Position numbers and translations under genes: made by a program. The notes beneath the pieces were generated by a model that saw only the letters and a program-made list of their open reading frames with translations, was not told the DNA's origin and did no database searches. A stretch of DNA of 64,000 nt from JAIEOG01 sp964611895 (GTDB taxonomy: Bacteria; Bdellovibrionota; FAC87; UBA2466): the NCBI GenBank assembly GCA_964611895.1, contig CAZTDN010000012.1:21514-85513 (forward strand), in the 5' to 3' direction. Shown piece by piece: positions 7,061 to 15,929 of the stretch (positions are counted from its first letter, which is position 1; every line of letters begins with the position of its first letter).

Positions 7061-9295
7061 GTGTTTACATTCAATAACATAGCCCTGTATTGGCGGCGGC
7101 GATTTTTGTTTGTTTCGTTGTTCTCGATACTGGGCGGTATCGCATTCGTGCATTGGATTTTGAACAAATCCTATGTGGGCCAGTCCGTTTTCTTGGTGCA
7201 TCGCTCGGACAGTGGACTGCTTCTGAGCGGGTTCTCTGGATCTGCGGCATCTGGTGCTGCCATGGCGATGCTTGGAAAAGAAAAAACCCAACGCTATCTG
7301 GAGTATTTGCGCAGCACGCCCTTTAGCTTTTTTGTGGCGGACAAGGTCTTAGAGCATCCCATTGGGAAAAAAGTTGTTGAAGAATTGGGGTTGGAACGCA
7401 AGATAGACCTCTCCGTCTTTGCTTGGTTTCCAAGTTTCAATTTCGTCTCCGCTTCCAAAGAAGACGCCGCATTCAAAGCGCCAGACCTGCGAACGCGGCT
7501 TGCCAAAAAACTCAGTGCTAGAATTAAAGCCCGAGCCTCCGAAGGCCACATGATCGAAGTGCGAGTGAGCTTTCCGCACCGAGCAATCGCTCTGGAGCTT
7601 TCCCAACTGGTTACTTCAGCGTCAATTGAGTTTCTTACTCAGAGAGAGCTGCAGGATCTCGATCAATCCAAAGGGTACCTCTCTGGCAAGCTGCTCGAAG
7701 CAGAGGGACAGCTAAAGCATTTAGACGACAATTTTTCAAAACTGGACACTGCTGGCGATTTTCTCGCCTCGATCGGATCTTCGGGAAAGGGTGGGCTCAG
7801 CCCACTGGGGATTGCCTTTCAAGAGGCGCAGTTGAAGCTGCGAGAAAATGAGAAGCTTATCCAATCCATCAAGTCTCAGCTCATGGAACTTTCTCAAGAA
7901 GAGGGAAAGAAGCTTCAGATAGATCCAGACTTCATTTTTTCACTGCGCAAAGAAGCTGAAACTCTCACTCTCAAGCGCAGCAAACTCAAGGCTGAGGGTT
8001 TTGCAGAGGATTCCTACCAGATGAAAGTAATTCAGTCTCAAATAGAGACGGCGGAACAAGCTCTGGATCGCTTGGTTGCGAAAGATCACAAGGACGGCAA
8101 CTACGAAACTCCATGGAGCTATGTCAGCCTGACTCGCAAACTCAAAGAACTTAACCAGGAAAACCTTTTCTTATCAGCGCGCCTGGATACCGTAAAACGG
8201 ATGTTGGGGCCGGACGAAACAGGGGTCACGCCTTCCAAACGCATGCGCAATATGGACTATTTGGCCAAGCGAACAGATCTCCAATATGTTTTCTATTCGG
8301 AACTGACCAAACGTCTGTTTGATGTGGATGTACGGCGCATCTGGGTGGGCAATCAGCTGGTTGTGGTGGAACCCCCTTCGCTCTCTAAGCTCAAGCGGGA
8401 TCCAGCATTGAGTCGCAATCTGCTTATCGCGTTCGTGTTGGCCCTAGTCCTGTTCATGACCTCTTCTCAGCAGCTAGAAGCCATGAACCCCCTCGTGCTC
8501 ACGGCCAAGGAATTAGAGGGCATGATGCTTAAAGTGTTGGGCTCCGTACCGGACTTGACCCCGGGCTGGAAGGAATGGGCTCGTAACAAGAAGCTCGCCG
8601 ACATTGAACGGTTGGCGATGAATAACCAGCGTTCGGATACCAAAGAAGGGTTGGTGTTCAAACACTTGCGAACGCGTCTGATTCACGCCATCGAACGCAC
8701 GGAGCGTGATGTAAAGTACATTACTGTTTCGAGCCCGAATACGCATGATGGCAAAACATTTGTTCTGCTGAACTTGGCGGTAGCTTTGGCGCGATCTGGA
8801 GCGCGGGTCTTGATTGTTGATGCGGATCTTCGATCCCAGCGTATCAGTCAGACACTGGCACCCAAGGCAAGCCGTGGGCTAGTCGGAAAGTCGGGAGATT
8901 TGGATCCCCAAGCAGCGGATAATATTGTCCGTGATTGCCACCCCGGCTTGGATATTTTGCCTGCGGGCCAGGTGCCAGAGGATCCATCTGAGTTTTTTGA
9001 GGGAGAAGATTTTGCAAAGCAGCTGCATGCATTGGGTTCCGGATATGACTATGTATTCGTCGATACCCCACCCGTCGTCCAATTTCCCGAAGCCATTACG
9101 CTAGCAAGCATTACCGATGCTACTTTGCTGATCGTTTGCCGAGGACAGACGCGAATCAAACAGGTGGCTAATGCTGCCGAAAGCTTTTCTTCGAGCTCAA
9201 AAACCTTGTGGTGCGTTTTGAACAAGGCTGGAAATGCCGGCAGTGTTGCTTACCCAGCATCGTATCCACACTCCTCCAAGAAGGCTGCCGCCTAA
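7061..9295 (+). CDS. Polysaccharide co-polymerase/autokinase (Wzc/ExoP-type)
   Basis: A 744-residue protein with an N-terminal membrane helix (about 15-33), a Wzz chain-length domain with a long coiled coil (about 195-380), a second helix (about 448-467) and a cytoplasmic BY-kinase domain. The latter has SPNTHDGKT (Walker A, about residue 560), VLIVDADLR (Walker A') and YVFVDTPPV (Walker B). The C-terminus holds only two tyrosines, fewer than in typical Wzc tails. It controls chain length and export of the polysaccharide in the inner membrane. The start is GTG. Its stop overlaps the convergent FecR-like gene by 4 nt. Confidence 0.87.
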   Translation: MFTFNNIALYWRRRFLFVSLFSILGGIAFVHWILNKSYVGQSVFLVHRSDSGLLLSGFSGSAASGAAMAMLGKEKTQRYLEYLRSTPFSFFVADKVLEHPIGKKVVEELGLERKIDLSVFAWFPSFNFVSASKEDAAFKAPDLRTRLAKKLSARIKARASEGHMIEVRVSFPHRAIALELSQLVTSASIEFLTQRELQDLDQSKGYLSGKLLEAEGQLKHLDDNFSKLDTAGDFLASIGSSGKGGLSPLGIAFQEAQLKLRENEKLIQSIKSQLMELSQEEGKKLQIDPDFIFSLRKEAETLTLKRSKLKAEGFAEDSYQMKVIQSQIETAEQALDRLVAKDHKDGNYETPWSYVSLTRKLKELNQENLFLSARLDTVKRMLGPDETGVTPSKRMRNMDYLAKRTDLQYVFYSELTKRLFDVDVRRIWVGNQLVVVEPPSLSKLKRDPALSRNLLIAFVLALVLFMTSSQQLEAMNPLVLTAKELEGMMLKVLGSVPDLTPGWKEWARNKKLADIERLAMNNQRSDTKEGLVFKHLRTRLIHAIERTERDVKYITVSSPNTHDGKTFVLLNLAVALARSGARVLIVDADLRSQRISQTLAPKASRGLVGKSGDLDPQAADNIVRDCHPGLDILPAGQVPEDPSEFFEGEDFAKQLHALGSGYDYVFVDTPPVVQFPEAITLASITDATLLIVCRGQTRIKQVANAAESFSSSSKTLWCVLNKAGNAGSVAYPASYPHSSKKAAA

Positions 9296-10167
9296 TTGCC
9301 TGTCTCAACCCGGACCATTTTAAAAGTGTGGACGGGAGATACCAATTCTTCGTCGTGCAAGCGTGCTCGGACTCGAGCGTAGTAGATGCCGGGTGTGTTG
9401 ATCAAGAGCACTTGACCGTTCTTGGCTTGCTTAATATCGATTTTGTCGACGAAATCCTTGGATTGAGACACTTCAATTTCGAAGTGTGTTTTCTTCAGTG
9501 GAATGGGTGACCAAGAGAACTGCACCCAAAGCGCTGGGCGCTGGATGGTGCTAAGGTTTTTGGGGCTTAGCAGTTTCAGGTTAAAAAACTCAAGTCGGTC
9601 CAAAGGCAGCAGAATGGGCTTTTGCGGAGGGGGGAGATCTTTTGCCAGAGGAGATCGGTTCGGCAGAGCAGGTAAATCCTCATATTGCGGCAGTTCGCCG
9701 GGGAGTGCAGCTTCTGGCCGGCAGGTATTGGCAATGTTGCGCACCAGCTGAGCAGCCTCGAGGTCCGATTTGATTCGGGCTCCGTTGGCGCTGCCAAAGA
9801 CAATTTCGACTTCAGACTGATTGGAAGATGACTCCACCAGCTTCACCAGAGAGTTCGGTTTGAGCTCTATCGTTTTTCCGTTCTTGAGCTCAATATGGGC
9901 GAGAGTATTTTCTGGGGTGTAGATGCTATCGTTCTGGTAGACGGGGAACTCCAGGGAGTGGCTGTTCCATTCCAAGGAGCGACTCGCACGTCGCCGAATC
10001 TGCCCTTCGGGAATGACCGTTCCGATGGGATTGGCTTTGCCGTCGAGCAACGACGCGGCTTCACCACTCAACAAAAACAGAAGCACGAGCAAAACCATGC
10101 TCGCGATAAGCACGAGCCGCAAGTCCTGGTCGCGGGCGTTTTGCAATTCTGCTGAGAGTTCATTCAT
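9292..10167 (-). CDS. FecR-domain membrane-anchored protein with C-terminal beta-sandwich
   Basis: A 291-residue protein with an N-terminal membrane helix (about residues 17-35) and a FecR-like domain (about 65-130; IELKNGKTIELKPNSLVKL), a proline-rich linker (RSPLAKDLPPPQKP) and a C-terminal fibronectin-like domain ending in a YYARVRARL strand. Here the FecR domain is probably a structural periplasmic module and not a sigma regulator, since no sigma factor gene is adjacent. The C-terminal domain resembles that of the protein at 39330-40061. It sits head to tail with polysaccharide genes and may belong to the export machinery. Confidence 0.65.
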   Translation of the reverse strand: MNELSAELQNARDQDLRLVLIASMVLLVLLFLLSGEAASLLDGKANPIGTVIPEGQIRRRASRSLEWNSHSLEFPVYQNDSIYTPENTLAHIELKNGKTIELKPNSLVKLVESSSNQSEVEIVFGSANGARIKSDLEAAQLVRNIANTCRPEAALPGELPQYEDLPALPNRSPLAKDLPPPQKPILLPLDRLEFFNLKLLSPKNLSTIQRPALWVQFSWSPIPLKKTHFEIEVSQSKDFVDKIDIKQAKNGQVLLINTPGIYYARVRARLHDEELVSPVHTFKMVRVETGN

Positions 10168-10204
10168 TACCTAGGTCTTATCGACAGAAACACTTGATTT
10201 CTAA

Positions 10205-11794
10205 ATGACTTTTGCTTGGTGTACACTCGGCAAAGGCATGGCACGAAACCGATCCAACACAGCGAGTCAATCCACCCGAACGAGAGACACTTTTATACAG
10301 CTTGTTTTCAACTACGCTGGTTTTGCCGTGCTTCTGGTCAATGGGTTTGTTCTAACCCCGCTCTACATTACGACACTCGGTCCGGGAATGTATGGCGCCT
10401 GGTTGGCTATCGGCAATATTCTGGCCTGGGTGGGAACACTCGATCCGGGAATTTTTCGAATCACCACGCAGCGAGTGGCATTTCAGGTGGGGGCCGGAAA
10501 GCCTAAGGAAGCGTTTCAAAACTTTGTGGATGGAATGGGTGTGGCTTGTGTGCTTGCGTGCCTTCCCGTCTTGCTGACATTTTTTTCCCGGTATCCAGGG
10601 TACTGGCTTTCTATGTCGGCTGAGGATCAGCTGCAGTTGGATGTGGCACTGCGTTGGAGCTTGTTGGGGTTTGCGGTGGCGGTAGTGAATGGTCCATTGG
10701 AAGCTCTGGTGCGGGGGCTTCAGAGGCCTTTATTTGCAGGTGTGGTCCATTTGTTGATGCATTTGTCCGCGATCGTACTGTCTGCTTATTTCCTCTTAGT
10801 AAAAGGGTATGGAGTTTCGTCGCTTGGCATAGCTTATTTGGGCAAATCCTCTCTGGCCCTGACGCTGAATCTGGCTTTTTTGTTTTCAATTCAAGACGGC
10901 TTGCGATCCGCCCAAGTGAAAATGCCTTCGCTACGGTCCTTTTGGCATGGGTTTCTGAGCTATCGCTCCGGATTGGTAATTGGCGTCTCGACTGTGTTGC
11001 GCACCCAATGCACGTACTTTCTTGCCGCGCGGATCCTATCGCCCCAAGCGGCCGCAATGCTTGCCGTGACGGGTTATTCCTTAGAGCCTCTGAATCAGCT
11101 TGTGGATCGGACGATCCAGGCGCCGCTTTCGGCTTTATCTCACCTGACAGGATCGGGCCGTACTGCTCGAGTGGCGGAAGTTTTTCGGAGTGCACGTACG
11201 CTTTGCCTGTTGCTCGTCTTTGTGGGCGTTGCCGGAGTGCTAAGCCTGAATGCGGTCTTTGTGGACAATTGGGTGGGGCCTCATTTGTATGGGGGCCTTC
11301 AAGTCACGACGGCGCTCTGTTTTGACGTTGCCCTATCGCTCATGATCTTGGTCCACCACGAACTCTTCTTTGCTTTAGGGTACGTGCGCGAGATCGCAAT
11401 GGTTCGATTCACAGAAGGGATAATCCGAGTGAGTGTCCAACTAGGTTGTGGCGCTGCTCTGGGACTCGTGGGGATTCCCGTTGGCGGTGTGATCAGCAGC
11501 TTGGTCACACGGCTTCTGCTGATTCCTCCTTTGGAAACAAAAAGTCTGGGCGTATCTCTAAACCAGGCGGCGATGGGCGCCTGGCAGGAGATCAGAGTCT
11601 TGTTGAGTGCGGCTTTGGTTGGGTACGCGGGGTACCTTTTAGTGACGAGATTTCAACTGGGGTACGGTTGGCTGGAGTTTGCGGTGGCTGCCCTGTTGGG
11701 AACCATTGTGTGTGGGTTATTGGGGTTGGTCCGCGTGACTCAAGCGAGGGCTGAACTGAGCAAACTTCTCTCTTTGGCGCGCGGCCGTCGCTGA
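10205..11794 (+). CDS. Wzx-like oligosaccharide flippase
   Basis: A 529-residue polytopic protein with 12-14 hydrophobic segments. After a basic N-terminus the first helix is followed by LTPLYITTLGPGMYGAWLAIGN, the N-terminal pattern of the polysaccharide transporter (PST/MOP) superfamily. It would flip lipid-linked repeat units across the inner membrane for the polymerase-like protein. Two starts are possible: ATG at 10205, or ATG at 10238 giving MARNRSN with CAAAGG just upstream; the second looks equally good. Its 3' end overlaps the convergent GT4 gene by 78 nt. Confidence 0.83.
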   Translation: MTFAWCTLGKGMARNRSNTASQSTRTRDTFIQLVFNYAGFAVLLVNGFVLTPLYITTLGPGMYGAWLAIGNILAWVGTLDPGIFRITTQRVAFQVGAGKPKEAFQNFVDGMGVACVLACLPVLLTFFSRYPGYWLSMSAEDQLQLDVALRWSLLGFAVAVVNGPLEALVRGLQRPLFAGVVHLLMHLSAIVLSAYFLLVKGYGVSSLGIAYLGKSSLALTLNLAFLFSIQDGLRSAQVKMPSLRSFWHGFLSYRSGLVIGVSTVLRTQCTYFLAARILSPQAAAMLAVTGYSLEPLNQLVDRTIQAPLSALSHLTGSGRTARVAEVFRSARTLCLLLVFVGVAGVLSLNAVFVDNWVGPHLYGGLQVTTALCFDVALSLMILVHHELFFALGYVREIAMVRFTEGIIRVSVQLGCGAALGLVGIPVGGVISSLVTRLLLIPPLETKSLGVSLNQAAMGAWQEIRVLLSAALVGYAGYLLVTRFQLGYGWLEFAVAALLGTIVCGLLGLVRVTQARAELSKLLSLARGRR

Positions 11795-12940
11795 GCTAAG
11801 CGCGTGAGAGTATGCGTGTAGCATTCGTTCTCCGTAGTCTTTCCAAGAAAATCCAGTCGCCACGCGTTCCGCAGCGGACGTTCGCATCTGTTCCAGTGCG
11901 ACCTTGTTTTTAAAAAGCCAGAGAAGTTTTTCCTTCAGCGCATCGACATCCGCGGGAGGGATAACAAAGCCGTCTATTCCGTCTCGGATCAGATCTTCTC
12001 CACACGAGCGTGTTGTCGCCAATACCGGCAAGCCAGAGGCCAGGGCCTGCGGAACGACAAGCCCAAATCCATCTTCCACTGAAGCGAGACAGAGAACACT
12101 GCTCTGAACAAAGAGTTTTCGCAGCTCATTCTGCGGTTGCGGGGGAATGACTTTGACCTTGGGGAACGAGCCTTTACGCAAGATCGCACGCATCTCGGGA
12201 GAGAGTGCCCCCACCAAGATCAACTCGCTATTGGCCAACGATAGCTGGGAGAATGCTCGCAAGACATAAGGGATGCCCTTGCGAATGGAGATCTGGCCGC
12301 AGCAAACCACTCTAAAAGTAGAGTCGGTTTTTGTGCCGGGGTAGAAGTCCAATGTGTCCGCCCCGAGTGGGTTTAGAATCAGTTTGGAAGCAGGCACTCC
12401 CATTTGGAGCATCGTTCGGTGGACAAATGTACTTGGAACGCTGAGATAGTCCGCCTCTTCGTACTCTTGGAGCTCTCTTCGTAGAATGGTTTTGGGAATG
12501 CCTTCAAATTCAAAGCCCTGCTTGGCATACTCCTCCGTAAGGATTTTTTCTTGTAACAAAATGTGCGCATTGTGGCGTTCGATGATGGTGACAGCTCCTC
12601 GTTGCTTGGCAGCACGCAACGAAAGGAGCGAACTTCCAGACCAACCCACGAAAATATCGGTTTCATCGGGGAGTCTCGACGCCACGCGCCGATCGAAGTA
12701 GAGCGCGCCCAGGACTGGGCCTGCTTGCCGCCACTTTTCAGACACAGGCAGCCGGCTAAACAACCGATTAATTCCTTCGGCAACGGGGGTGTGCCGCATC
12801 GCATGGTCGGGCAATCCTAGATTTTGCATTCGGAAGCGAGGGTAAGAAGTGAACAAGCGGTGCAGTGCACCATGTCGATAGAGCTGTTTTGCCAGCTCAA
12901 AGGCGTGAAACTTGCCCAAAACCGAAACACAGACTTTCAT
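11717..12940 (-). CDS. Glycosyltransferase family 4 (GT-B fold)
   Basis: A 407-residue GT-B enzyme. The C-terminal half has CCGQISIRKGIPYVL (nucleotide-sugar site) and the acceptor of the sugar donor EDGFGLVVPQALASG. In most GT4 enzymes this last motif is E-x7-E; here the second glutamate is Q, which may alter catalysis or donor choice. The N-terminus MKVCVSVLGKFHAFELAKQL is typical of bacterial polysaccharide transferases. It is cytoplasmic and probably adds one sugar to the lipid-linked unit. Its last 26 codons overlap the flippase gene. Confidence 0.85.
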   Translation of the reverse strand: MKVCVSVLGKFHAFELAKQLYRHGALHRLFTSYPRFRMQNLGLPDHAMRHTPVAEGINRLFSRLPVSEKWRQAGPVLGALYFDRRVASRLPDETDIFVGWSGSSLLSLRAAKQRGAVTIIERHNAHILLQEKILTEEYAKQGFEFEGIPKTILRRELQEYEEADYLSVPSTFVHRTMLQMGVPASKLILNPLGADTLDFYPGTKTDSTFRVVCCGQISIRKGIPYVLRAFSQLSLANSELILVGALSPEMRAILRKGSFPKVKVIPPQPQNELRKLFVQSSVLCLASVEDGFGLVVPQALASGLPVLATTRSCGEDLIRDGIDGFVIPPADVDALKEKLLWLFKNKVALEQMRTSAAERVATGFSWKDYGERMLHAYSHALSSATAARQREKFAQFSPRLSHADQPQ

Positions 12941-13023
12941 CTTGGTGGTTCCCTCGCCCGAAACTTAAGTACCAGCAATCATAAATCTAATTCATCCAAA
13001 GGAATCTGCCGATAAGAAAAAAG

Positions 13024-14970
13024 ATGCTCTTTCGGCCGAAATTTTTTTCGATAAAACACCAAGTGCTCGTTGCGCTGCTTCTAGTGTTGACGGTGTCTTT
13101 TGCCGCTTTTTTTTACAGTGCTCGTCGTATTCTGGTTGCTGACAAAAAACTCCTCATTCGAGATTTGAATCTAGCACTCATGGACGGAACCTATGGTGCG
13201 GTGACCAAAGCCATTATTCAGCGAGCTACCGAGGTTGTGCAAGTCGCAGGAACTCAAGCTATCACGCGGGATGCGGGCCCTCAGTTCGCAAAAAAGTTTT
13301 TCGAATCTTTTCGTCCACCGTTTTCCAACGAAATTCTTCGCGTTACCTTCTTGCGCCGTGCGCCGGGTGGACAGTTTGAAGTATACACACAGCTTTCCAA
13401 CAATGCCTTATTGGAAAGTCGAGCGTACGCCGGAGATTTTTTTGAGCGAGTGGATCAGGCGCACCCGGTTTTAGTCTCTGATCTGAGCGATAAGCACATC
13501 CGTTTAGAAAATCTCTCTTCGTTAGTTTCGGCGAATGAACGCCCGGCAACTTTCCTGGGAATCGCCATTTTTGTTCCTGCACGAATGCTACGAGATTCCA
13601 AAAACTCCTGGATTGTGCGGGTAGATATCGATCAGTCTTTCTTGATCCAAGCATTGAAGGGCTCCGATCTTTCGGAGATTTTCATGGTTTCCAGAGAGGG
13701 TCGCCTGATAAGTCATAGCGACTCGGCCCAGCTTTTGTCCAAGGACGCATTTGCTCACCCGCTGGTATCCAAGTTGAAACAGGTTGGACAGTCGAGTGAA
13801 AGCGTTGAAGTCCAGGTGGGAAAGCAAACCTTTCTGGCGAGTGTACGCGAAGCAGGTATAGCCGACACTTTTTTGATCTCTCAAATTCCTGCGTCCGAGG
13901 TGTTTCAATCGATGCGGCAGTTGCTGCGCAGTACGTCCACCACCGGATTGATTATTCTCTACTTTGCTTTCATAGGGAGCATTCTATTTTCCAGCAGGTT
14001 GACGATTGACTTGAAGAAGCTAGCTTTTGCAGCAAAGCGCATTGGTCGGGGGGAATTTGATCTGCAGATTCCAATGAAACATCAAAACCGCGGCCTGCAC
14101 GACGAAGTCGGCCAGCTCTCCCATGGTTTTGAAGTGATGGCTCAGGAAATCCAGCAGCTTCTCAAGCAAACCGAGGAAAAGGCTCGGATGGAAAACGAAC
14201 TCAAGACGGCGAGTTTGTTGCAGTCGACCGTGCTTAGCACTCCGGCTTTAACATCGGCAGACTTTCGCCTGGTGAATTATTACCTTCCCGCTACCGAGTG
14301 CAGTGGCGATTTCGTGGATGCTTTTGTGGTGGGGCGCAAAGCTTATTTTGTGGTCGCGGATGCTACGGGCCATGGAGCATCGGCTGCAATCGTAACCGGC
14401 GTGGCCAAGAGTTGCTTGCTCACGGTAAAGCTGCTGCAAACATCTCAGCTAGAACAACCCGGGCAGGTGCTACAGGCCATGAACAAAGTCATGTTCGATT
14501 CCTGCAAAGGCAAGCTCCTGATGACGATGTGTCTAGTGACATTGGACTTAGATTCAGGAGAGTTATTGGTTGCCAATGCGGGACATGAGTCGCCTCTTTG
14601 TTTGACGAGAAATGCCTTACGCGAATCCAAGCCCAAGCCAGAAGTGTTGTTTGCGCGCGGCGAGCGGTTGGGTTTCTCGGCTGATAGCCAGTATGAGCAA
14701 CAGCGGTTCCAGCTAAACGCAGGAGACTTTTTACTGTTGTACACCGATGGGATTTCTGAGGCCGTCAATTCCGCGGGAGCGGAGTGGGGAGAACGGCAGC
14801 TTAAGAAAGCATTTACCAGAGCGGTTTCGAAGTCATCTAACCTAGAAGCAGTTAAAGAATCCATTATTTTAGACCTCCAGGCATTTACTGCAGGCCATGC
14901 AGCCAAAGATGACGTCACTTTTAGTCTGGTGGAGTTCACCCCAACGGTGGTAAAAGCGGCCAATGCTTGA
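13024..14970 (+). CDS. Membrane-bound SpoIIE/RsbU-type PP2C phosphatase with HAMP
   Basis: A 648-residue sensor-phosphatase: membrane helix (about 12-32), a periplasmic sensor region (Cache-like, about 35-295), a second helix (about 300-323), a HAMP domain (about 325-380), a short coiled coil and a C-terminal PP2C domain. Metal-binding aspartates are intact in SGDFVDAF, VADATGHG, LLYTDGIS and AKDDVTF. Such proteins dephosphorylate anti-sigma-factor antagonists in partner-switching pathways. No partner gene is adjacent. It overlaps the YaiI gene by 8 nt. The second SpoIIE-like protein, at 37389-39218, has lost these residues. Confidence 0.88.
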   Translation: MLFRPKFFSIKHQVLVALLLVLTVSFAAFFYSARRILVADKKLLIRDLNLALMDGTYGAVTKAIIQRATEVVQVAGTQAITRDAGPQFAKKFFESFRPPFSNEILRVTFLRRAPGGQFEVYTQLSNNALLESRAYAGDFFERVDQAHPVLVSDLSDKHIRLENLSSLVSANERPATFLGIAIFVPARMLRDSKNSWIVRVDIDQSFLIQALKGSDLSEIFMVSREGRLISHSDSAQLLSKDAFAHPLVSKLKQVGQSSESVEVQVGKQTFLASVREAGIADTFLISQIPASEVFQSMRQLLRSTSTTGLIILYFAFIGSILFSSRLTIDLKKLAFAAKRIGRGEFDLQIPMKHQNRGLHDEVGQLSHGFEVMAQEIQQLLKQTEEKARMENELKTASLLQSTVLSTPALTSADFRLVNYYLPATECSGDFVDAFVVGRKAYFVVADATGHGASAAIVTGVAKSCLLTVKLLQTSQLEQPGQVLQAMNKVMFDSCKGKLLMTMCLVTLDLDSGELLVANAGHESPLCLTRNALRESKPKPEVLFARGERLGFSADSQYEQQRFQLNAGDFLLLYTDGISEAVNSAGAEWGERQLKKAFTRAVSKSSNLEAVKESIILDLQAFTAGHAAKDDVTFSLVEFTPTVVKAANA

Positions 14971-15418
14971 GATCTTTGTCGACGGCGATGCCTGCCCCTT
15001 TAAAGAAGAAATCTATCGAGTTGCCAAACGCTATAGTCTCAACGTTTTCATGGTGTGCAATAGTGAACAACGTATTCCACTCGCTAGCTGGATCAAGCCC
15101 GTCGTGGTAGGCATGGGCTTTGACGCGGTAGATGATTGGATCGTCGCCCATGCTTCAGTTGGGGATATTGTAGTTACCAACGATTTGCTACTCAGCCAGA
15201 GAGCGCTTGATAAACAATCCCGAGTTGTGGATACCCGAGGCAGAGAAATTACCCCAGAAATTATAGGGGAATTACTTGCCACTCGGGAGCTGATGGCTAC
15301 GTTGCGCCAGATGGGGACTCCAAATCTCGGCCCAAAACCCCAGAAACCAAAGTACCGTTCGGATTTTCTCAGTACCCTCGATCGCGTGATACACTCTGTA
15401 AAAAAGACTGCACGCTAG
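14963..15418 (+). CDS. YaiI/YqxD family protein (UPF0178, DUF188)
   Basis: A 151-residue protein beginning MLEIFVDGDACPFKEE with the conserved VVTNDLLLSQRAL and VDTRGREIT segments. This matches the UPF0178 family, which has a PIN/NYN-like fold with conserved acidic residues (VDGDACP, TNDLLLS); a nuclease role is suspected but not shown for the family. Translation is probably coupled to the phosphatase gene through the 8-nt overlap. Confidence 0.9.
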   Translation: MLEIFVDGDACPFKEEIYRVAKRYSLNVFMVCNSEQRIPLASWIKPVVVGMGFDAVDDWIVAHASVGDIVVTNDLLLSQRALDKQSRVVDTRGREITPEIIGELLATRELMATLRQMGTPNLGPKPQKPKYRSDFLSTLDRVIHSVKKTAR

Positions 15419-15428
15419 AGAGGTGGGT

Positions 15429-15929
15429 ATGTTTTTCGGGTTTGGGAGGGCTTCATTTGTCGTCCGGACATTGGAGATTAAAGACTTTGATAACCCCGTC
15501 CTAATGGAGTCTTTGCTCAACCTTTCTCCACACCGAGGACAGACACAAGAGTCTTTTAAACAGATTTTTCTTGAGCGCGTGGGCAATACGCACACTTTGA
15601 TAGCACTCAAAGGCGAAGAGGTGGTGGGAATTGCGTCGCTTTTGGTGTTCAGATCTTTCCGCGGAAAGAAACTCGGCATTCCGCTAGAGCTTTTTGTGGA
15701 CGAAGCACACCGTGGAAAAGTCGGTTTTATAATGTTGCGAGAGATTTGCCACATTGATCGTTCCATTCGGCGGTACTTTGGGCCGGTAGGTTTGGATTTG
15801 TTGGGGCTCTACAAAGCGTGCGGTGGAACGGTGAAAGAGGGCGTTGTCTATGTCGAGAAGGTTTTACCTGGCGCGTCTACTCTGGGCCCACTCCACCAGC
15901 GAGAAAAGGCTCCAGACGTGGGCCCATAA
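15429..15929 (+). CDS. GNAT-like acetyltransferase
   Basis: A 166-residue protein with the GNAT layout: an acidic N-terminal helix-strand unit, strands around ALKGEEVVGIASLLVF, then ELFVDEAHRGKVGFIMLREI, where VDEAHRGKV matches the acetyl-CoA binding V/I-xx-x-RGxG/A loop. The ATG at 15429 follows AGAGAGG by 5 nt; an in-frame GTG at 15423 is less likely. The substrate is unknown. The last 66 nt overlap the convergent asparagine synthase gene. Confidence 0.68.
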   Translation: MFFGFGRASFVVRTLEIKDFDNPVLMESLLNLSPHRGQTQESFKQIFLERVGNTHTLIALKGEEVVGIASLLVFRSFRGKKLGIPLELFVDEAHRGKVGFIMLREICHIDRSIRRYFGPVGLDLLGLYKACGGTVKEGVVYVEKVLPGASTLGPLHQREKAPDVGP